This document shows, piece by piece, positions 1-12,305 of a stretch of DNA of 64,000 nt. Under the pieces are notes generated by a model. That model made no database searches and had not been told where the DNA came from. It worked only from the letters and a program-made list of their open reading frames with translations. The stretch lies in NCBI GenBank assembly GCA_965247705.1, contig CBDFHV010000078.1:1-64000 (forward strand). The letters are read 5' to 3'. Position 1 is the stretch's first letter. The number at the start of each line of letters is the position of its first letter. This DNA is from CBDFHV01 sp965247705 (GTDB lineage: Bacteria; Pseudomonadota; Alphaproteobacteria; Rhodospirillales; CAMCUA01). A program made the position numbers and the translations under genes.

Positions 1-2
1 AT

Positions 3-2003
3 CGGCGTTTGCAGGGAGACGCGCACCCCAACGTCATCCGGCTTGAGGCAAATATCGGCACGCTGGCACTGGAACAAAATCGTGCCGATGATGCCCGTCA
101 CGCTTTTGAAAGGGCTGTATCCGGAATGGCTGAAGTGTTCGGACGCAGGCATCCCTCCCTCGCCTCCTATCACGTGGGCCTATCTCGGGCGCGGGAACTG
201 GCCGGAGACCTGGATGGCGCGCTTGCAGCCAGCCGTGCGGCAGTGCTCGTCCTGCGCGACAGGTTCTTTGCGGTCGAGGCCAAGCGGGCGGTTGATGCCC
301 TGGCCGACATCAACGGCAGACGCGTTACATTTTTGCGTCATCTCGAGCTGATCGAGCGCGTTGCGGCGGGCCGTGGACGTCCGATCTCAAAGTCCCTTCT
401 CAACGAGTCATTCGAGATCGGTCAGTTGGCACGTGGGTCGAGGACCGCTCGTTCCCTAGCCCGCATGGCAGCCCGTTTCGCGGCCAAGGACGGTGAACTA
501 CTGCGACTTGTCCGCCAGCGCCAGCGCGCCGTCGATGCATGGCAACGATTTGAGGAGCAGATTGTGAGCGCCCTTTCCGGCCTCGGCCCGAAGAAAGACT
601 TCGGACAAGGGGCCTTGGTGGCACTCCGCGATCGCCAAAGGGCACCCGAACGGGATATCCAACGACTTGATGGAAGACTTCTCAATGATTTTCCGCGCTA
701 TGCGGAAGTCATCAATCCAGTGCCCCTGTCAATCGACTTGACACAGGCGTACTTGAAACCGGGAGAGGCTTTGCTTTCAACGTTTTTTGGGGAAAGAAGA
801 GGATTCGTGTGGGTCATCACCGCGAGCCAGTCAAGATTTATTCCAATTGAGGCCAGCGCCGAAGACCTGCTGCTTTTGGGGTCCGAAATTCGACTTGGAC
901 TGGATCCCTTCGCGGGAGCGCAGCTTACGCCGCAGGGACTCCCCGCGACATTCCCCGCCCGGCACGCTTTCGAACTGTTTGTTCTGCTGTTCGGTGGTGC
1001 GCGTGATTTGCTTGCCGATATCCGGACACTTTACGTCGTGGCCGATGGCGCCTTGCAAAGCCTGCCCCTAAGTGTCCTGCTAACCGAGAAGCCTCGCGCC
1101 GAGAGCTTTGGAATTGGCGACTTTGCCGGCGCACCCTGGCTGGCGAAGAAGTTCGGCATCGCGACTCTTCCGGCGGAGACGTCTCTGCGGGCCCTGCGTG
1201 GCGATGCTCGTATATCTCAAGCGGACAAGCCCTTTCTAGGCGTCGGCGATCCAATTCTGGCCAACCATCCGGGAGCCAAGCATGGCGCCCCGTTGAGCGA
1301 CACAATCGCGGCGAGGGGCGTGAACGGCGGCCGCGCAGGCCGGACGCTCTTTCGTGGAGATCTCGCGGACGTGGCGGTTCTGAAGAAAATTCCATCCTTA
1401 CCGGAAACCGCCGAGGAGCTGCGGCTCATGGCGAAGGCCCTCAAGGCGGGACCCGACGCGCTGGTTCTCGGAGAGAACGCAACGGAAAAGAACCTCAAGA
1501 CCACCATCGACTGGAAGCGATACCACACAATCTCTTTCGCTACCCATGGATTGGTGTCGGGAGACCTGCAAGGGTTCTCGGAACCCGCCCTTGTCCTGAC
1601 GCCGCTGTTGCGGGCCTCGACGCTCGATGACGGCCTGCTGACCGCATCGGAGATATCGAACCTGGATCTCGATGCCGATTGGGTCATCCTTTCGGCTTGC
1701 AACACGGTCGCGTCGGACGACAGCAGCGGCGGCGAAGGTTTATCCGGCCTGGCCCAGGCCTTTATCTACGCGGGAGCCCGCTCCATGTTCGTCTCTCATT
1801 GGGCGGTGATGTCCAAGCCAACGGTCCGGCTGACAACCGAAATGCTTCAGTTGTTGAAGAGCGGCAACGCCCTGGCGAAGACGGAGGCCCACCGACAGGC
1901 GATGCTGGCCCTGCTGGAGGATACCGAGAACCCATACTATGCCCATCCAACGATTTGGGCGCCCTTCGTCATCGTCGGAGAGGGCGGGCTAGTACGACAG
2001 TGA
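3..2003 (+). CDS. TPR-CHAT domain protein (5'-truncated by window edge)
   Basis: The frame is open to the left edge, so the start lies outside the window. The first visible ~70 residues look like tetratricopeptide helices, followed by a long helical linker. The C-terminal half is a CHAT (caspase-like, clan CD) domain. Counting from the TTG at 9, the catalytic pair is His513 in FATHG and Cys564 in LSACNT, followed by a GLAQAFIYAGA stretch typical of the family. Both active-site residues are present, so a working peptidase is plausible. TPR-CHAT proteins occur in regulated proteolysis and some defence systems, but no partner gene is visible here and the substrate is unknown. It converges on metH. 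Confidence 0.85.
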   Translation, partial: RRLQGDAHPNVIRLEANIGTLALEQNRADDARHAFERAVSGMAEVFGRRHPSLASYHVGLSRARELAGDLDGALAASRAAVLVLRDRFFAVEAKRAVDALADINGRRVTFLRHLELIERVAAGRGRPISKSLLNESFEIGQLARGSRTARSLARMAARFAAKDGELLRLVRQRQRAVDAWQRFEEQIVSALSGLGPKKDFGQGALVALRDRQRAPERDIQRLDGRLLNDFPRYAEVINPVPLSIDLTQAYLKPGEALLSTFFGERRGFVWVITASQSRFIPIEASAEDLLLLGSEIRLGLDPFAGAQLTPQGLPATFPARHAFELFVLLFGGARDLLADIRTLYVVADGALQSLPLSVLLTEKPRAESFGIGDFAGAPWLAKKFGIATLPAETSLRALRGDARISQADKPFLGVGDPILANHPGAKHGAPLSDTIAARGVNGGRAGRTLFRGDLADVAVLKKIPSLPETAEELRLMAKALKAGPDALVLGENATEKNLKTTIDWKRYHTISFATHGLVSGDLQGFSEPALVLTPLLRASTLDDGLLTASEISNLDLDADWVILSACNTVASDDSSGGEGLSGLAQAFIYAGARSMFVSHWAVMSKPTVRLTTEMLQLLKSGNALAKTEAHRQAMLALLEDTENPYYAHPTIWAPFVIVGEGGLVRQ

Positions 2004-2079
2004 GGTCGGCGTGGGGTCACCAACGGCCGATTGGCCAGTGTCGGCATGGCGCGTCGTTTGCACTAAATGTGGTGGCTGT

Positions 2080-2100
2080 CTGTTTTATCCGGATAGGCAC
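2080..2100 (+). repeat. Solo IS1595-type terminal repeat relic
   Basis: A 21-bp stretch in the gap between the CHAT gene and metH matches the right end of the IS1595-family element at 8097 at 19 of 21 positions; the core TATCCGGATAGG corresponds to AACCGGATAGG there. No transposase or opposite end lies nearby. It reads as a leftover end of a related element. Chance similarity is unlikely but cannot be excluded by eye. Confidence 0.5.
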
Positions 2101-2118
2101 ACTTGTTCCGACCAAACC

Positions 2119-5964
<3,846 letters not shown>

Positions 5965-5968
5965 GAAC

Positions 5969-6907
5969 TCAGTTCGTTGTTGTGGGAAAGGCGGCGCCGG
6001 CGGCCCGCGCCCCCAGTATATGACAGATGGCGAAGGACAGCTCGGCCCGGTTCAGGGTGTAGAAATGGAACGTGTCCACCCCTTCGGCGCACAGGGCCCG
6101 GCACTGCTCTGCGGCGACCGTCGCGGCGACCAGCCGGCGGGTGTCGGGGTCGTCGTCCAGGCCTTGGAACAGATCGGCCATCCAGTCGGGCACGCTGGCG
6201 CCGCACATGGCGGCGAACTCGGTAACCCGGGCGAAGTTGGTCACCGGCAGAATTCCGGCGACCAGGGGTACGGCGATCCCGGCGGCGACGACCCGGTCGC
6301 GAAAGCGCAGGAACACGTCGACGTCGAAAAAGAACTGGGTAATGGCGCGGCTGGCGCCTGCATCGACTTTGCGCTTGAGGTTGTCCAGGTCGCTGTCGGG
6401 GTCGGCCGCTTCCGGATGGGTTTCGGGATAGGCGGCGACGCTGATCTCGAAGTCGGCCACCCGCTTCAGACCGGCCACCAGATCGGCCGCGTAGGCATAG
6501 CCGCCCGGATGGGGCGTGTAGCCCTCGGAAAGGTCGGGCGGATCGCCGCGCAGGGCCACCAGATGCCTGATTCCGCTGTTCCAGTAGCGCTGGGCGACGT
6601 CGTCGATTTCCTCCCGGGTGGCCCCGACGCAGGTCAGATGGGCCGCCGGTTCCAACGACGTCTCCCGGCGCAAGCGCGTAACGGTGGCGTGGGTGCGCTC
6701 GCGGGTCGAACCGCCGGCGCCATAGGTGACCGAAACGTAGGCCGGGTTCAAGGGCGCCAGACGCTCGACGCATTCCCACAGATTGGCTTCCATCTTTTCG
6801 GTCTTCGGTGGAAAGAACTCGAAGGACACCGCAACCTCGCGCGGCAGCGGCGAAGCCACGGCCAGCCTGATATTCCCCGGGACGGACGATTCAGCGACGA
6901 CGTTCAT
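5969..6907 (-). CDS. metF: 5,10-methylenetetrahydrofolate reductase
   Basis: Flavoprotein that makes 5-methyl-THF, the methyl donor for the adjacent MetH. The N-terminal SFEFFPPKTEK contains the active-site Glu motif, and VSVTYGAGGS and the FFFDVD segment are classical MTHFR signatures. An ATG exists at 6913, but AGGAG lies only 1 nt before it and 7 nt before the ATG at 6907, so 6907 (312 residues) is preferred. The ~100 bp upstream, before the IS element, contain no copy of the ArsR-type palindrome found at 9104-9119. That suggests metF-metH once depended on read-through from the regulator gene. Confidence 0.95.
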   Translation of the reverse strand: MNVVAESSVPGNIRLAVASPLPREVAVSFEFFPPKTEKMEANLWECVERLAPLNPAYVSVTYGAGGSTRERTHATVTRLRRETSLEPAAHLTCVGATREEIDDVAQRYWNSGIRHLVALRGDPPDLSEGYTPHPGGYAYAADLVAGLKRVADFEISVAAYPETHPEAADPDSDLDNLKRKVDAGASRAITQFFFDVDVFLRFRDRVVAAGIAVPLVAGILPVTNFARVTEFAAMCGASVPDWMADLFQGLDDDPDTRRLVAATVAAEQCRALCAEGVDTFHFYTLNRAELSFAICHILGARAAGAAFPTTTN

Positions 6908-7012
6908 TGGCATGCTCCTAGTGTTGCGATTCTAACATTTGGTTCCTGAGCCCGGGGGTGAAGGTCGCAGTTTGCGTAGATTTAATGGGAACGAAATGTC
7001 TCGGTCGGAACA

Positions 7013-8105
7013 CTAGGCATCGTCCCTATCCGGTTAAAGCAGGTAGCGCACCCTGCGGTTGAAGACTGTCGACCAGCTCCTTGTAGGTGATGGTGGGTTG
7101 GTCCATGGCGCGGCGGAGGACGAAGTCGGCCAGATCGGTGATGCGTGTGCGGCGGTTGAAGCGGTAGCTCCATTCCCGGGCATAGCGCGGCAGGTGCTTG
7201 GCGCCGACACCGTGATAGGTGCCGTTGAGCCAGGTCTTCACGTTGGAAAACAGGACATGGACGACCGGCATCAAGCGCTCGGCATTCTTGCCTTCGCCTT
7301 GCACGACGGGGTGGTGGCGATAGGTGTCGCGGAGTCCGGCGCACCCCTTGAAGGCGTCGCTGGCGAGGCGGCTTCCGGGCCTGACCGAGGCGCGCACGAA
7401 GCCGCCCAGCTCGCGGGCGGTGGCCGCCGGGAGGATGGCGAGCCGCGCCCGGCCGGCGACGAAGCCGCTTCCCTTGATGCCCTTGCCCGGCCCGACCGGC
7501 CGCTTCTCGACGGCCATCACCAACAGGCTCTTGTTCGGGTTGGAAAGGCCCCGGCCCCGGCTCTCCGGCTTGCCGCGCCCGCCATAATAACTCTCGTCGA
7601 CCTCGACCAAGCCCTCGAGCGGAAATTCCGAGCGCTCCGTCAGGGCATGACGCAGCTTATGAGCCATCAGCCACGCTGTCTCGTAGCGCAGATCCAACTC
7701 GCGGGACAGCAAAAGGGCCGAGACCCCACGCTTGTCGCGCGCCATCCACCACGCCGCCAGGAACCATTTGCGGAGCGGCGTGCGGGTGCGGTGGAAGATC
7801 GTCCCCGCCGTCACCGATTCCTGATGACCGCAACGGGCGCATTCGAAGATCCTGGGCCGCGCCGTCATTCGGTAGCTCCGCCGTTCGCCGCAGCGGGCAC
7901 AGACATAGCCCTGCGGCCAGCGCAGCCGGGCCAGCGCCTCGATGCAGGCCGCTTCCGATCCGTGCCGTTCTTGAAACGCCAACATCCTGCCCATCGCACC
8001 GCCCTCCAAAAGCCCGAGACAATGCGATCAGCCTACATCCTCTACGTGAACATAACAAGAACATTTAGGCCGATCCTGTTTTAACCGGATAGGGACGCTA
8101 GGCAT
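7013..8105. mobile_element. IS1595-family insertion sequence with 8-bp target duplication
   Basis: The element itself spans 7021-8097 (1077 bp). Its ends are inverted repeats: CGTCCCTATCCGGTTAAA is identical at both ends (18 bp), followed by one mismatch and CAGG. The flanks are the direct repeat CTAGGCAT at 7013-7020 and 8098-8105. An 8-bp duplication is characteristic of the IS1595 family. The right copy carries the stop codon of the ArsR-methyltransferase gene, so that protein is not altered, but its downstream link to metF is cut. Perfect ends and duplication point to a recent insertion. Confidence 0.95.
7026..7994 (-). CDS. IS1595-family (ISXO2-like) transposase
   Basis: A 322-residue DDE-type transposase. 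An N-terminal zinc ribbon uses Cys32, Cys35, Cys52 and Cys55. The catalytic core begins with VEVDESYYGG (Asp133) and ends in the conserved HVLFSNVKTWLNGTYHGV region. A TTG at 8009 could also start the frame, but GGAGGG sits 7-8 nt before the ATG at 7994, so that start is preferred. The stop codon lies inside the terminal inverted repeat. The gene looks intact. Confidence 0.93.
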   Translation of the reverse strand: MGRMLAFQERHGSEAACIEALARLRWPQGYVCARCGERRSYRMTARPRIFECARCGHQESVTAGTIFHRTRTPLRKWFLAAWWMARDKRGVSALLLSRELDLRYETAWLMAHKLRHALTERSEFPLEGLVEVDESYYGGRGKPESRGRGLSNPNKSLLVMAVEKRPVGPGKGIKGSGFVAGRARLAILPAATARELGGFVRASVRPGSRLASDAFKGCAGLRDTYRHHPVVQGEGKNAERLMPVVHVLFSNVKTWLNGTYHGVGAKHLPRYAREWSYRFNRRTRITDLADFVLRRAMDQPTITYKELVDSLQPQGALPALTG

Positions 8106-9105
8106 TGACCGCCCGCGGTACCGCGGCGGCGGGCTTGTCGCCGCGCCACAGGGTAACCGTAAGGGGACGTCCGGGCAGGTGCTCCGGCGTATAGGAGGAC
8201 AGACCGGCCGCGCCGAGCCATGCGCGGACTTCGCCGGCGGCGAAACCAAGGCGCCGATGTTCGTGCTCGTTGCGCAGATACTCCAGATCGTGGGGAGAGA
8301 AATCGACGATCAGCAGGCGTCCGCCCGGCTTCAACACGCGCGCCGCCTCGCGAACGACCCGTTCTGGCGCGTCGGCGAAGTGCAGCACCTGATGCACGGT
8401 AACCATGTCGAACCGGTCGTCGGGCAGGGGCAGGCGGTACATGTCTCCCTCGCGCACCGTGCAATTGCGAACGCCGGCCCGGTCCAAACTGGCGCGGGCG
8501 ACCCCCAGCATGTCCCGCGACAGGTCGATCCCTTGCGCCCACGCCACCTTGGGCGCCAGAATTTCCAGAATTCGGCCCGTGCCCGTGCCGATGTCGAGGA
8601 GGCTTTCCGCCCCGTCCGGTGCGTGCCGCGACAGCGCCGCTTCCACTTCCGCGTCGTCCACGTGCAGGGAGCGAAGCTCGCCCCACTGCGCGGCGTTGCG
8701 CTGGAAGTAGTCGGCCGCCGCCGTGGCCCGCCGGTTCTTGATTTCGGCCAGCCGGCGCCTGTCGAGGGCCAGGGGATTCTCTCCACGGGGCAGCAGTTCC
8801 ATCAATCGCTGGGTCAAGGCCCCGTTGCCCGATTCCCGCGGCAGTCGGTGAAAGACCCAGCTTCCCTCCCGATGCCGTTCCAGCAGTCCCGCGTCGACGA
8901 GGACTTTCAAGTGGCGGGATACCCGGGGCTGACTCTGGCCCAGGACTTCTATCAAGTCGCTGACCGTCAGTTCGGCCTCGGAACAAAGGGCGAGGATGCG
9001 CAGCCGGGTGGGCTCGGCCGTGGCACGAAGCCCGGCGAGCAACACGTCCAGCCCTTGTTCAACCGCGGGAGAGGCATTGGCGGGCAACGGGTGAGCTCCT
9101 GACAT
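8098..9105 (-). CDS. ArsR-family regulator fused to SAM-dependent methyltransferase (SahR-like)
   Basis: Residues 15-90 form an ArsR winged helix (HTH about 47-75, QSQPRVSRHLKVLVDAG). Residues 145-335 form a class I methyltransferase with motif I LLDIGTGTGRIL at 169-180. ArsR/methyltransferase fusions next to metF-metH are a known alphaproteobacterial arrangement, and ArsR relatives (SahR) regulate methionine genes in response to S-adenosylhomocysteine; applying that here is inference. Start choice: the ATG at 9105 lies inside the presumed operator, while AGGAG precedes an in-frame TTG at 9087 by 8 nt, so translation may begin at 9087. An IS element abuts the stop codon. Confidence 0.9.
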   Translation of the reverse strand: MSGAHPLPANASPAVEQGLDVLLAGLRATAEPTRLRILALCSEAELTVSDLIEVLGQSQPRVSRHLKVLVDAGLLERHREGSWVFHRLPRESGNGALTQRLMELLPRGENPLALDRRRLAEIKNRRATAAADYFQRNAAQWGELRSLHVDDAEVEAALSRHAPDGAESLLDIGTGTGRILEILAPKVAWAQGIDLSRDMLGVARASLDRAGVRNCTVREGDMYRLPLPDDRFDMVTVHQVLHFADAPERVVREAARVLKPGGRLLIVDFSPHDLEYLRNEHEHRRLGFAAGEVRAWLGAAGLSSYTPEHLPGRPLTVTLWRGDKPAAAVPRAVNA

Positions 9106-9119
9106 AAGGATATCTTTAT
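9104..9119. promoter_or_regulatory. Candidate ArsR/SahR operator palindrome
   Basis: ATAAGGATATCTTTAT is palindromic around GATATC with one mismatched pair. It overlaps or just precedes the start of the ArsR-methyltransferase gene, where autoregulation would be expected. It is AT-rich in a GC-rich background, as ArsR-family operators often are. No equivalent was seen in front of metF. Confidence 0.55.
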
Positions 9120-9168
9120 ATCAAGGAATCCATGCTGTCAAGAGATACGACGCCCCGTTCCATCGCCG

Positions 9169-10308
9169 TCAGGTAAGAACGTCAATCAGCGCGCTGGCCA
9201 GGGGACTGCCACCGGGCAGCAGGCGCAGGTACTCGTTGCGGGCGGCCAGTGTGCCGTCGATGGCGGTGAGCAGGATAAAGTTGGCTTGATTGAACTCCCT
9301 ATCCACTTCCTGAAGCTGTAAGAGGGTCAGGGCCGTGATGCTGTCGAACCGGCTCTGCAGGCCGTCGAAACTGCCCACGGACCGGCTCTGAAAAAACTGG
9401 GCGGTCGCCAGCTCCGCATTCAGCCGCGCCTTGTTGGCGTCGATGACTGTCTTGGCGTTCTCCAGATCGGCGATCGCCCGATTGCGTCCATCGGTGGTCT
9501 GGAGACCGTCGTACAGCCAGGCATCCAGAAAACTCAAGCCGGTACGGGAAATGGTGCCGGTAAAGCTTTGCGCCGCCGCGGTGTCGAAGGCGACCGTGAA
9601 GTCGATGGTGTCGTTGGCGAAGCTGTCCAGTTGGATGCCGTTGCTCAAGGACGCGGACTCGCCCGTTGGCAGACCGGTCGTACCGTCCACCTGCCGCAGC
9701 AGCGGTGTCGATCCCCCGTCCCGGACCCAGATATCCCCGCCCGTGTCGGTGATGGTGTAGTCGAACCCCAGAAACGAGCGGGCTACCGACTCCGTGGCAC
9801 CGAACAGGCTGATGGGATAGGTGAAGCTGCTTTGCGGTTGGCTGCCCAGCAGATTGGGGCTGTCGAAGGTTGAGCTGGCCGTGGAACTGATTTGGCGAAT
9901 GAAGGCGTCGAAGGTCTGACCCAGGGCAAAGAAACTGTTGGAATCGCCGTTTCGGGCTTCGAAAGCGATGCCGATGGCGTCGTCCGCGAAGTCCCGAATG
10001 CGATCCACCCGGGAGATCACGTCGGTGATGAAATCGATGGCCTGGTCGATGTCCTCGGTCAGCCCTTCGAAGCGTGCCGCCTCCGACTCAAGGTCGCTCG
10101 TCCGGGTCCGGGCTTCAGCATTGATGGCCGCCTGGCGCTGGGCCAGTTGCGTCGCGTTGAAAAGACTGACCTCGAGACCGAGTCGGGCCGCCGACACGGA
10201 TCGAAAAGATAAGGGGGTCAAGACCGTGGTTATCGGCTGCTGCGACAGGGTGTCGGCAAGCCGGGTCAAGGTGGCCGGACTAAGGACCGTCGAAAAGTCT
10301 TCCGCCAT
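9169..10308 (-). CDS. Hypothetical protein with helical, flagellin-like architecture
   Basis: 379 residues, family not recognised. Long amphipathic helices occupy residues about 45-135 and 270-365, flanking a Gly/Ser/Thr/Asp-rich middle likely to be beta-structured. That layout resembles flagellin or hook-associated proteins, but the canonical N- and C-terminal flagellin motifs are missing. There is no signal peptide or membrane segment and no cysteine. No flagellar gene lies nearby. The 63-bp gap to the ArsR-type gene contains that gene's operator. The gene could encode a phage-like or secreted structural protein. Confidence 0.6.
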   Translation of the reverse strand: MAEDFSTVLSPATLTRLADTLSQQPITTVLTPLSFRSVSAARLGLEVSLFNATQLAQRQAAINAEARTRTSDLESEAARFEGLTEDIDQAIDFITDVISRVDRIRDFADDAIGIAFEARNGDSNSFFALGQTFDAFIRQISSTASSTFDSPNLLGSQPQSSFTYPISLFGATESVARSFLGFDYTITDTGGDIWVRDGGSTPLLRQVDGTTGLPTGESASLSNGIQLDSFANDTIDFTVAFDTAAAQSFTGTISRTGLSFLDAWLYDGLQTTDGRNRAIADLENAKTVIDANKARLNAELATAQFFQSRSVGSFDGLQSRFDSITALTLLQLQEVDREFNQANFILLTAIDGTLAARNEYLRLLPGGSPLASALIDVLT

Positions 10309-10399
10309 GCGTGCCGACCCTTCTGGTCGGTGGTTAGCCGTTAGCGCTTATGGGCGTCTCGGCCTGCATTCGGCGGCCGCAGCAACGCCAAGTGGGATA

Positions 10400-10834
10400 C
10401 TACGTCGCCTTGCCAGGCTTGACCAGCAGTTGAACGCCGTTGATCTTCCACGCGCCGTCCGGCTGTCGCTGCATGGTGTAGAGGGCCAGCATCGGCGCCC
10501 CATCCGGGCCGACAACGTGAACCGGCTGCACGGGCGCTCCGTCCAGGACGACCGGCGCCTCGAAGCGTACTTGCCGGGGCCGATAGACCGCCGGGTACCC
10601 CTTGCGCACCATGGCCATGAAGTTCTCGGTGGTGACGAACAATGCCCGGATATTCGGCGAAGCGAAGGAGAAGGCCGTCTCCCCGTCGTCTTGCTGAAAA
10701 GCCGCGATCTGGCGTTCGACCACGGAACGGATCTGGATCCGATCGGCCTCGGGCACGCCCGTCGCGTCCGCTCCGGCCGGGCCGGTCAGCCCGGCGACAA
10801 ACACTAAAACCAGGAAAACCCCTCGCATAACCAT
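10400..10834 (-). CDS. DUF4864 family secreted protein
   Basis: 144 residues. A signal peptide (VMRGVFLVLVFVAGLTGPAGA) is followed by the DUF4864 pattern: an IRSVVERQIAAFQQDDGETAF helix, FMAMVRKGYPAVYRPR, and a C-terminal ALYTMQRQPDGAWKINGV strand. This is an NTF2/SnoaL-like fold of unknown function, probably periplasmic. The frame is open much further upstream, but GAGAGG 7 nt before the ATG at 10834 and the signal peptide fix the start. It is divergent from dinB. Confidence 0.82.
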   Translation of the reverse strand: MVMRGVFLVLVFVAGLTGPAGADATGVPEADRIQIRSVVERQIAAFQQDDGETAFSFASPNIRALFVTTENFMAMVRKGYPAVYRPRQVRFEAPVVLDGAPVQPVHVVGPDGAPMLALYTMQRQPDGAWKINGVQLLVKPGKAT

Positions 10835-10849
10835 CGAATTGCCTCTCGT

Positions 10850-10866
10850 CCGTTTAGGCCAAACGG
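10850..10866. promoter_or_regulatory. Inverted repeat in divergent promoter region
   Basis: CCGTTT-AGGCC-AAACGG, with perfect 6-bp arms, sits between the divergent DUF4864 and dinB genes, 16 bp upstream of the DUF4864 start. It could be an operator. It does not match the alphaproteobacterial LexA consensus GAAC-N7-GTTC, and no such SOS box was seen before dinB. Confidence 0.3.
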
Positions 10867-10948
10867 TCTCAATCAAACAGATGGTAACGCCAGGGCCGCC
10901 AGCAAGGGCCCCTTGGTATAGGATGAACTCCACCGCAGGCACCGACAC

Positions 10949-12265
10949 GTGAGCCGCTCCATGCCCGCCCTGTGCCGAGATTGCGCTCTGCCCCTTGAAA
11001 GGCCGCCGGCCGACGCGCGTTGTCCCGCCTGCGGCTCGCCCCGGGTTCTCGCCCACGACGCGCTGGATCGCCTGGCGATCGCCCATATCGACTGCGATGC
11101 CTTTTACGCCTCGGTGGAGGTCTTGGATGACCCGTCGCTTAAGGGAAAGGCGGTGATCGTCGGCGGCGGCCGGCGCGGTGTGGTGGCCGCATGCTCCTAC
11201 CGGGCGCGCATCCGCGGGGTACGTTCAGCCATGCCCATGTTCAAGGCCCTCAAGCTGTGCCCCGAAGCCCGGGTAATCCGGCCCCGCATGGCGCGCTATC
11301 AGGCGGTCGGCCGCCAGATCCGGGGCATGATGGGGGAAGTGGCGCCGCTGGTGGAGCCCCTGTCGGTGGATGAAGCGTTCCTCGACCTTTCCGGGACCGA
11401 GGCCCTCCATGGCGGCTGGCCGGCCCGCAGCCTCGTCCGCCTGATCCAGCGCATCGAACGCGAGGCCGGCGTCACCGCTTCCGTCGGTCTCAGCTACAAC
11501 AAGTTCCTGGCCAAAATCGCCTCCGACCTGGACAAGCCGCGCGGCTTCGCGGTCATCGGCGAAGCCGAAGCACGGGCCTTCCTGGCGCCCAAACCGGTCG
11601 GTATCCTGTGGGGGGTGGGCCAGGCGCTGCGCCATCGGCTGGAGCGGGACGGCCTCAAAACCGTCGGCCAGCTGGGCGCCATGGACGAGGCCCTGCTGGT
11701 GAAGCGCTACGGATCCATCGGCGCCCGCCTGGCCCGTTGCGCCCGCGGCGAGGACAACCGCCCGGTGAGCCCGGGCGGCGGCGCCAAGTCCATCTCTGCC
11801 GAGACAACGTTCGACAGCGACATGGCCCGTACCGAGGATCTGTGCCGCGTCCTGTGGCCCCTCTGCGAGACGGTCGCCCGGCGCCTGCGCGAGGCCGGCC
11901 TGGCCGCTGGGTCCGTGACCCTCAAACTCAAGACCAGCCGCTTCCGCCTGCTGACCCGCTCTCGCCGCCTGGGCGACCCCACGCGCCTCGCTGAGGTGCT
12001 GTTTCGAGCCGCCGCGCCCCTGGTGGAGAAGGAGGCCGACGGCCGCGCCTTTCGCCTGATCGGCATCGGCGCCCTGCACCTGTCACCGGCGGAGGCGGCG
12101 GACGGCCCCGACCTGATCGACGGCGACCGGGCTCGCTGGACACGCCTCGAACTGGCCATGGACAGCTTACGCGGCCGCTACGGCCGCCCCGCCATCGCCA
12201 AGGGCCGCGCCTGGTCGCCGGATCGCTCCCCGAAGACGGATGCGCCGAAACGGGAACCGGGGTAG
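10949..12265 (+). CDS. dinB: Y-family DNA polymerase IV with N-terminal zinc ribbon
   Basis: Translesion polymerase of 438 residues. Residues 9-28 carry two CxxC pairs (Cys9/12, Cys25/28), a zinc ribbon absent from E. coli DinB. The catalytic acidic residues are Asp48 in IDCDAFYASVE and Asp141/Glu142 in SVDEAFLDL. Helix-hairpin-helix and little-finger regions follow. The GTG at 10949 keeps the full zinc ribbon; an ATG at 10961 (M5) is the alternative and also keeps it. It is followed after 40 bp by two further plus-strand genes. Confidence 0.93.
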   Translation: MSRSMPALCRDCALPLERPPADARCPACGSPRVLAHDALDRLAIAHIDCDAFYASVEVLDDPSLKGKAVIVGGGRRGVVAACSYRARIRGVRSAMPMFKALKLCPEARVIRPRMARYQAVGRQIRGMMGEVAPLVEPLSVDEAFLDLSGTEALHGGWPARSLVRLIQRIEREAGVTASVGLSYNKFLAKIASDLDKPRGFAVIGEAEARAFLAPKPVGILWGVGQALRHRLERDGLKTVGQLGAMDEALLVKRYGSIGARLARCARGEDNRPVSPGGGAKSISAETTFDSDMARTEDLCRVLWPLCETVARRLREAGLAAGSVTLKLKTSRFRLLTRSRRLGDPTRLAEVLFRAAAPLVEKEADGRAFRLIGIGALHLSPAEAADGPDLIDGDRARWTRLELAMDSLRGRYGRPAIAKGRAWSPDRSPKTDAPKREPG

Positions 12266-12305
12266 GCTGCGCGCCGATCGTTCCAGCAACCGGAAGGGGT
12301 AACCC

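Noticed and set aside
6908..7012. SAM or cobalamin riboswitch before metF
   Set aside because: The ~100-bp leader shows no recognisable conserved core, and an ArsR-type palindrome is the better candidate for regulation of this operon.
10835..10948. LexA box upstream of dinB
   Set aside because: No GAAC-N7-GTTC was found; only an unrelated CCGTTT palindrome.
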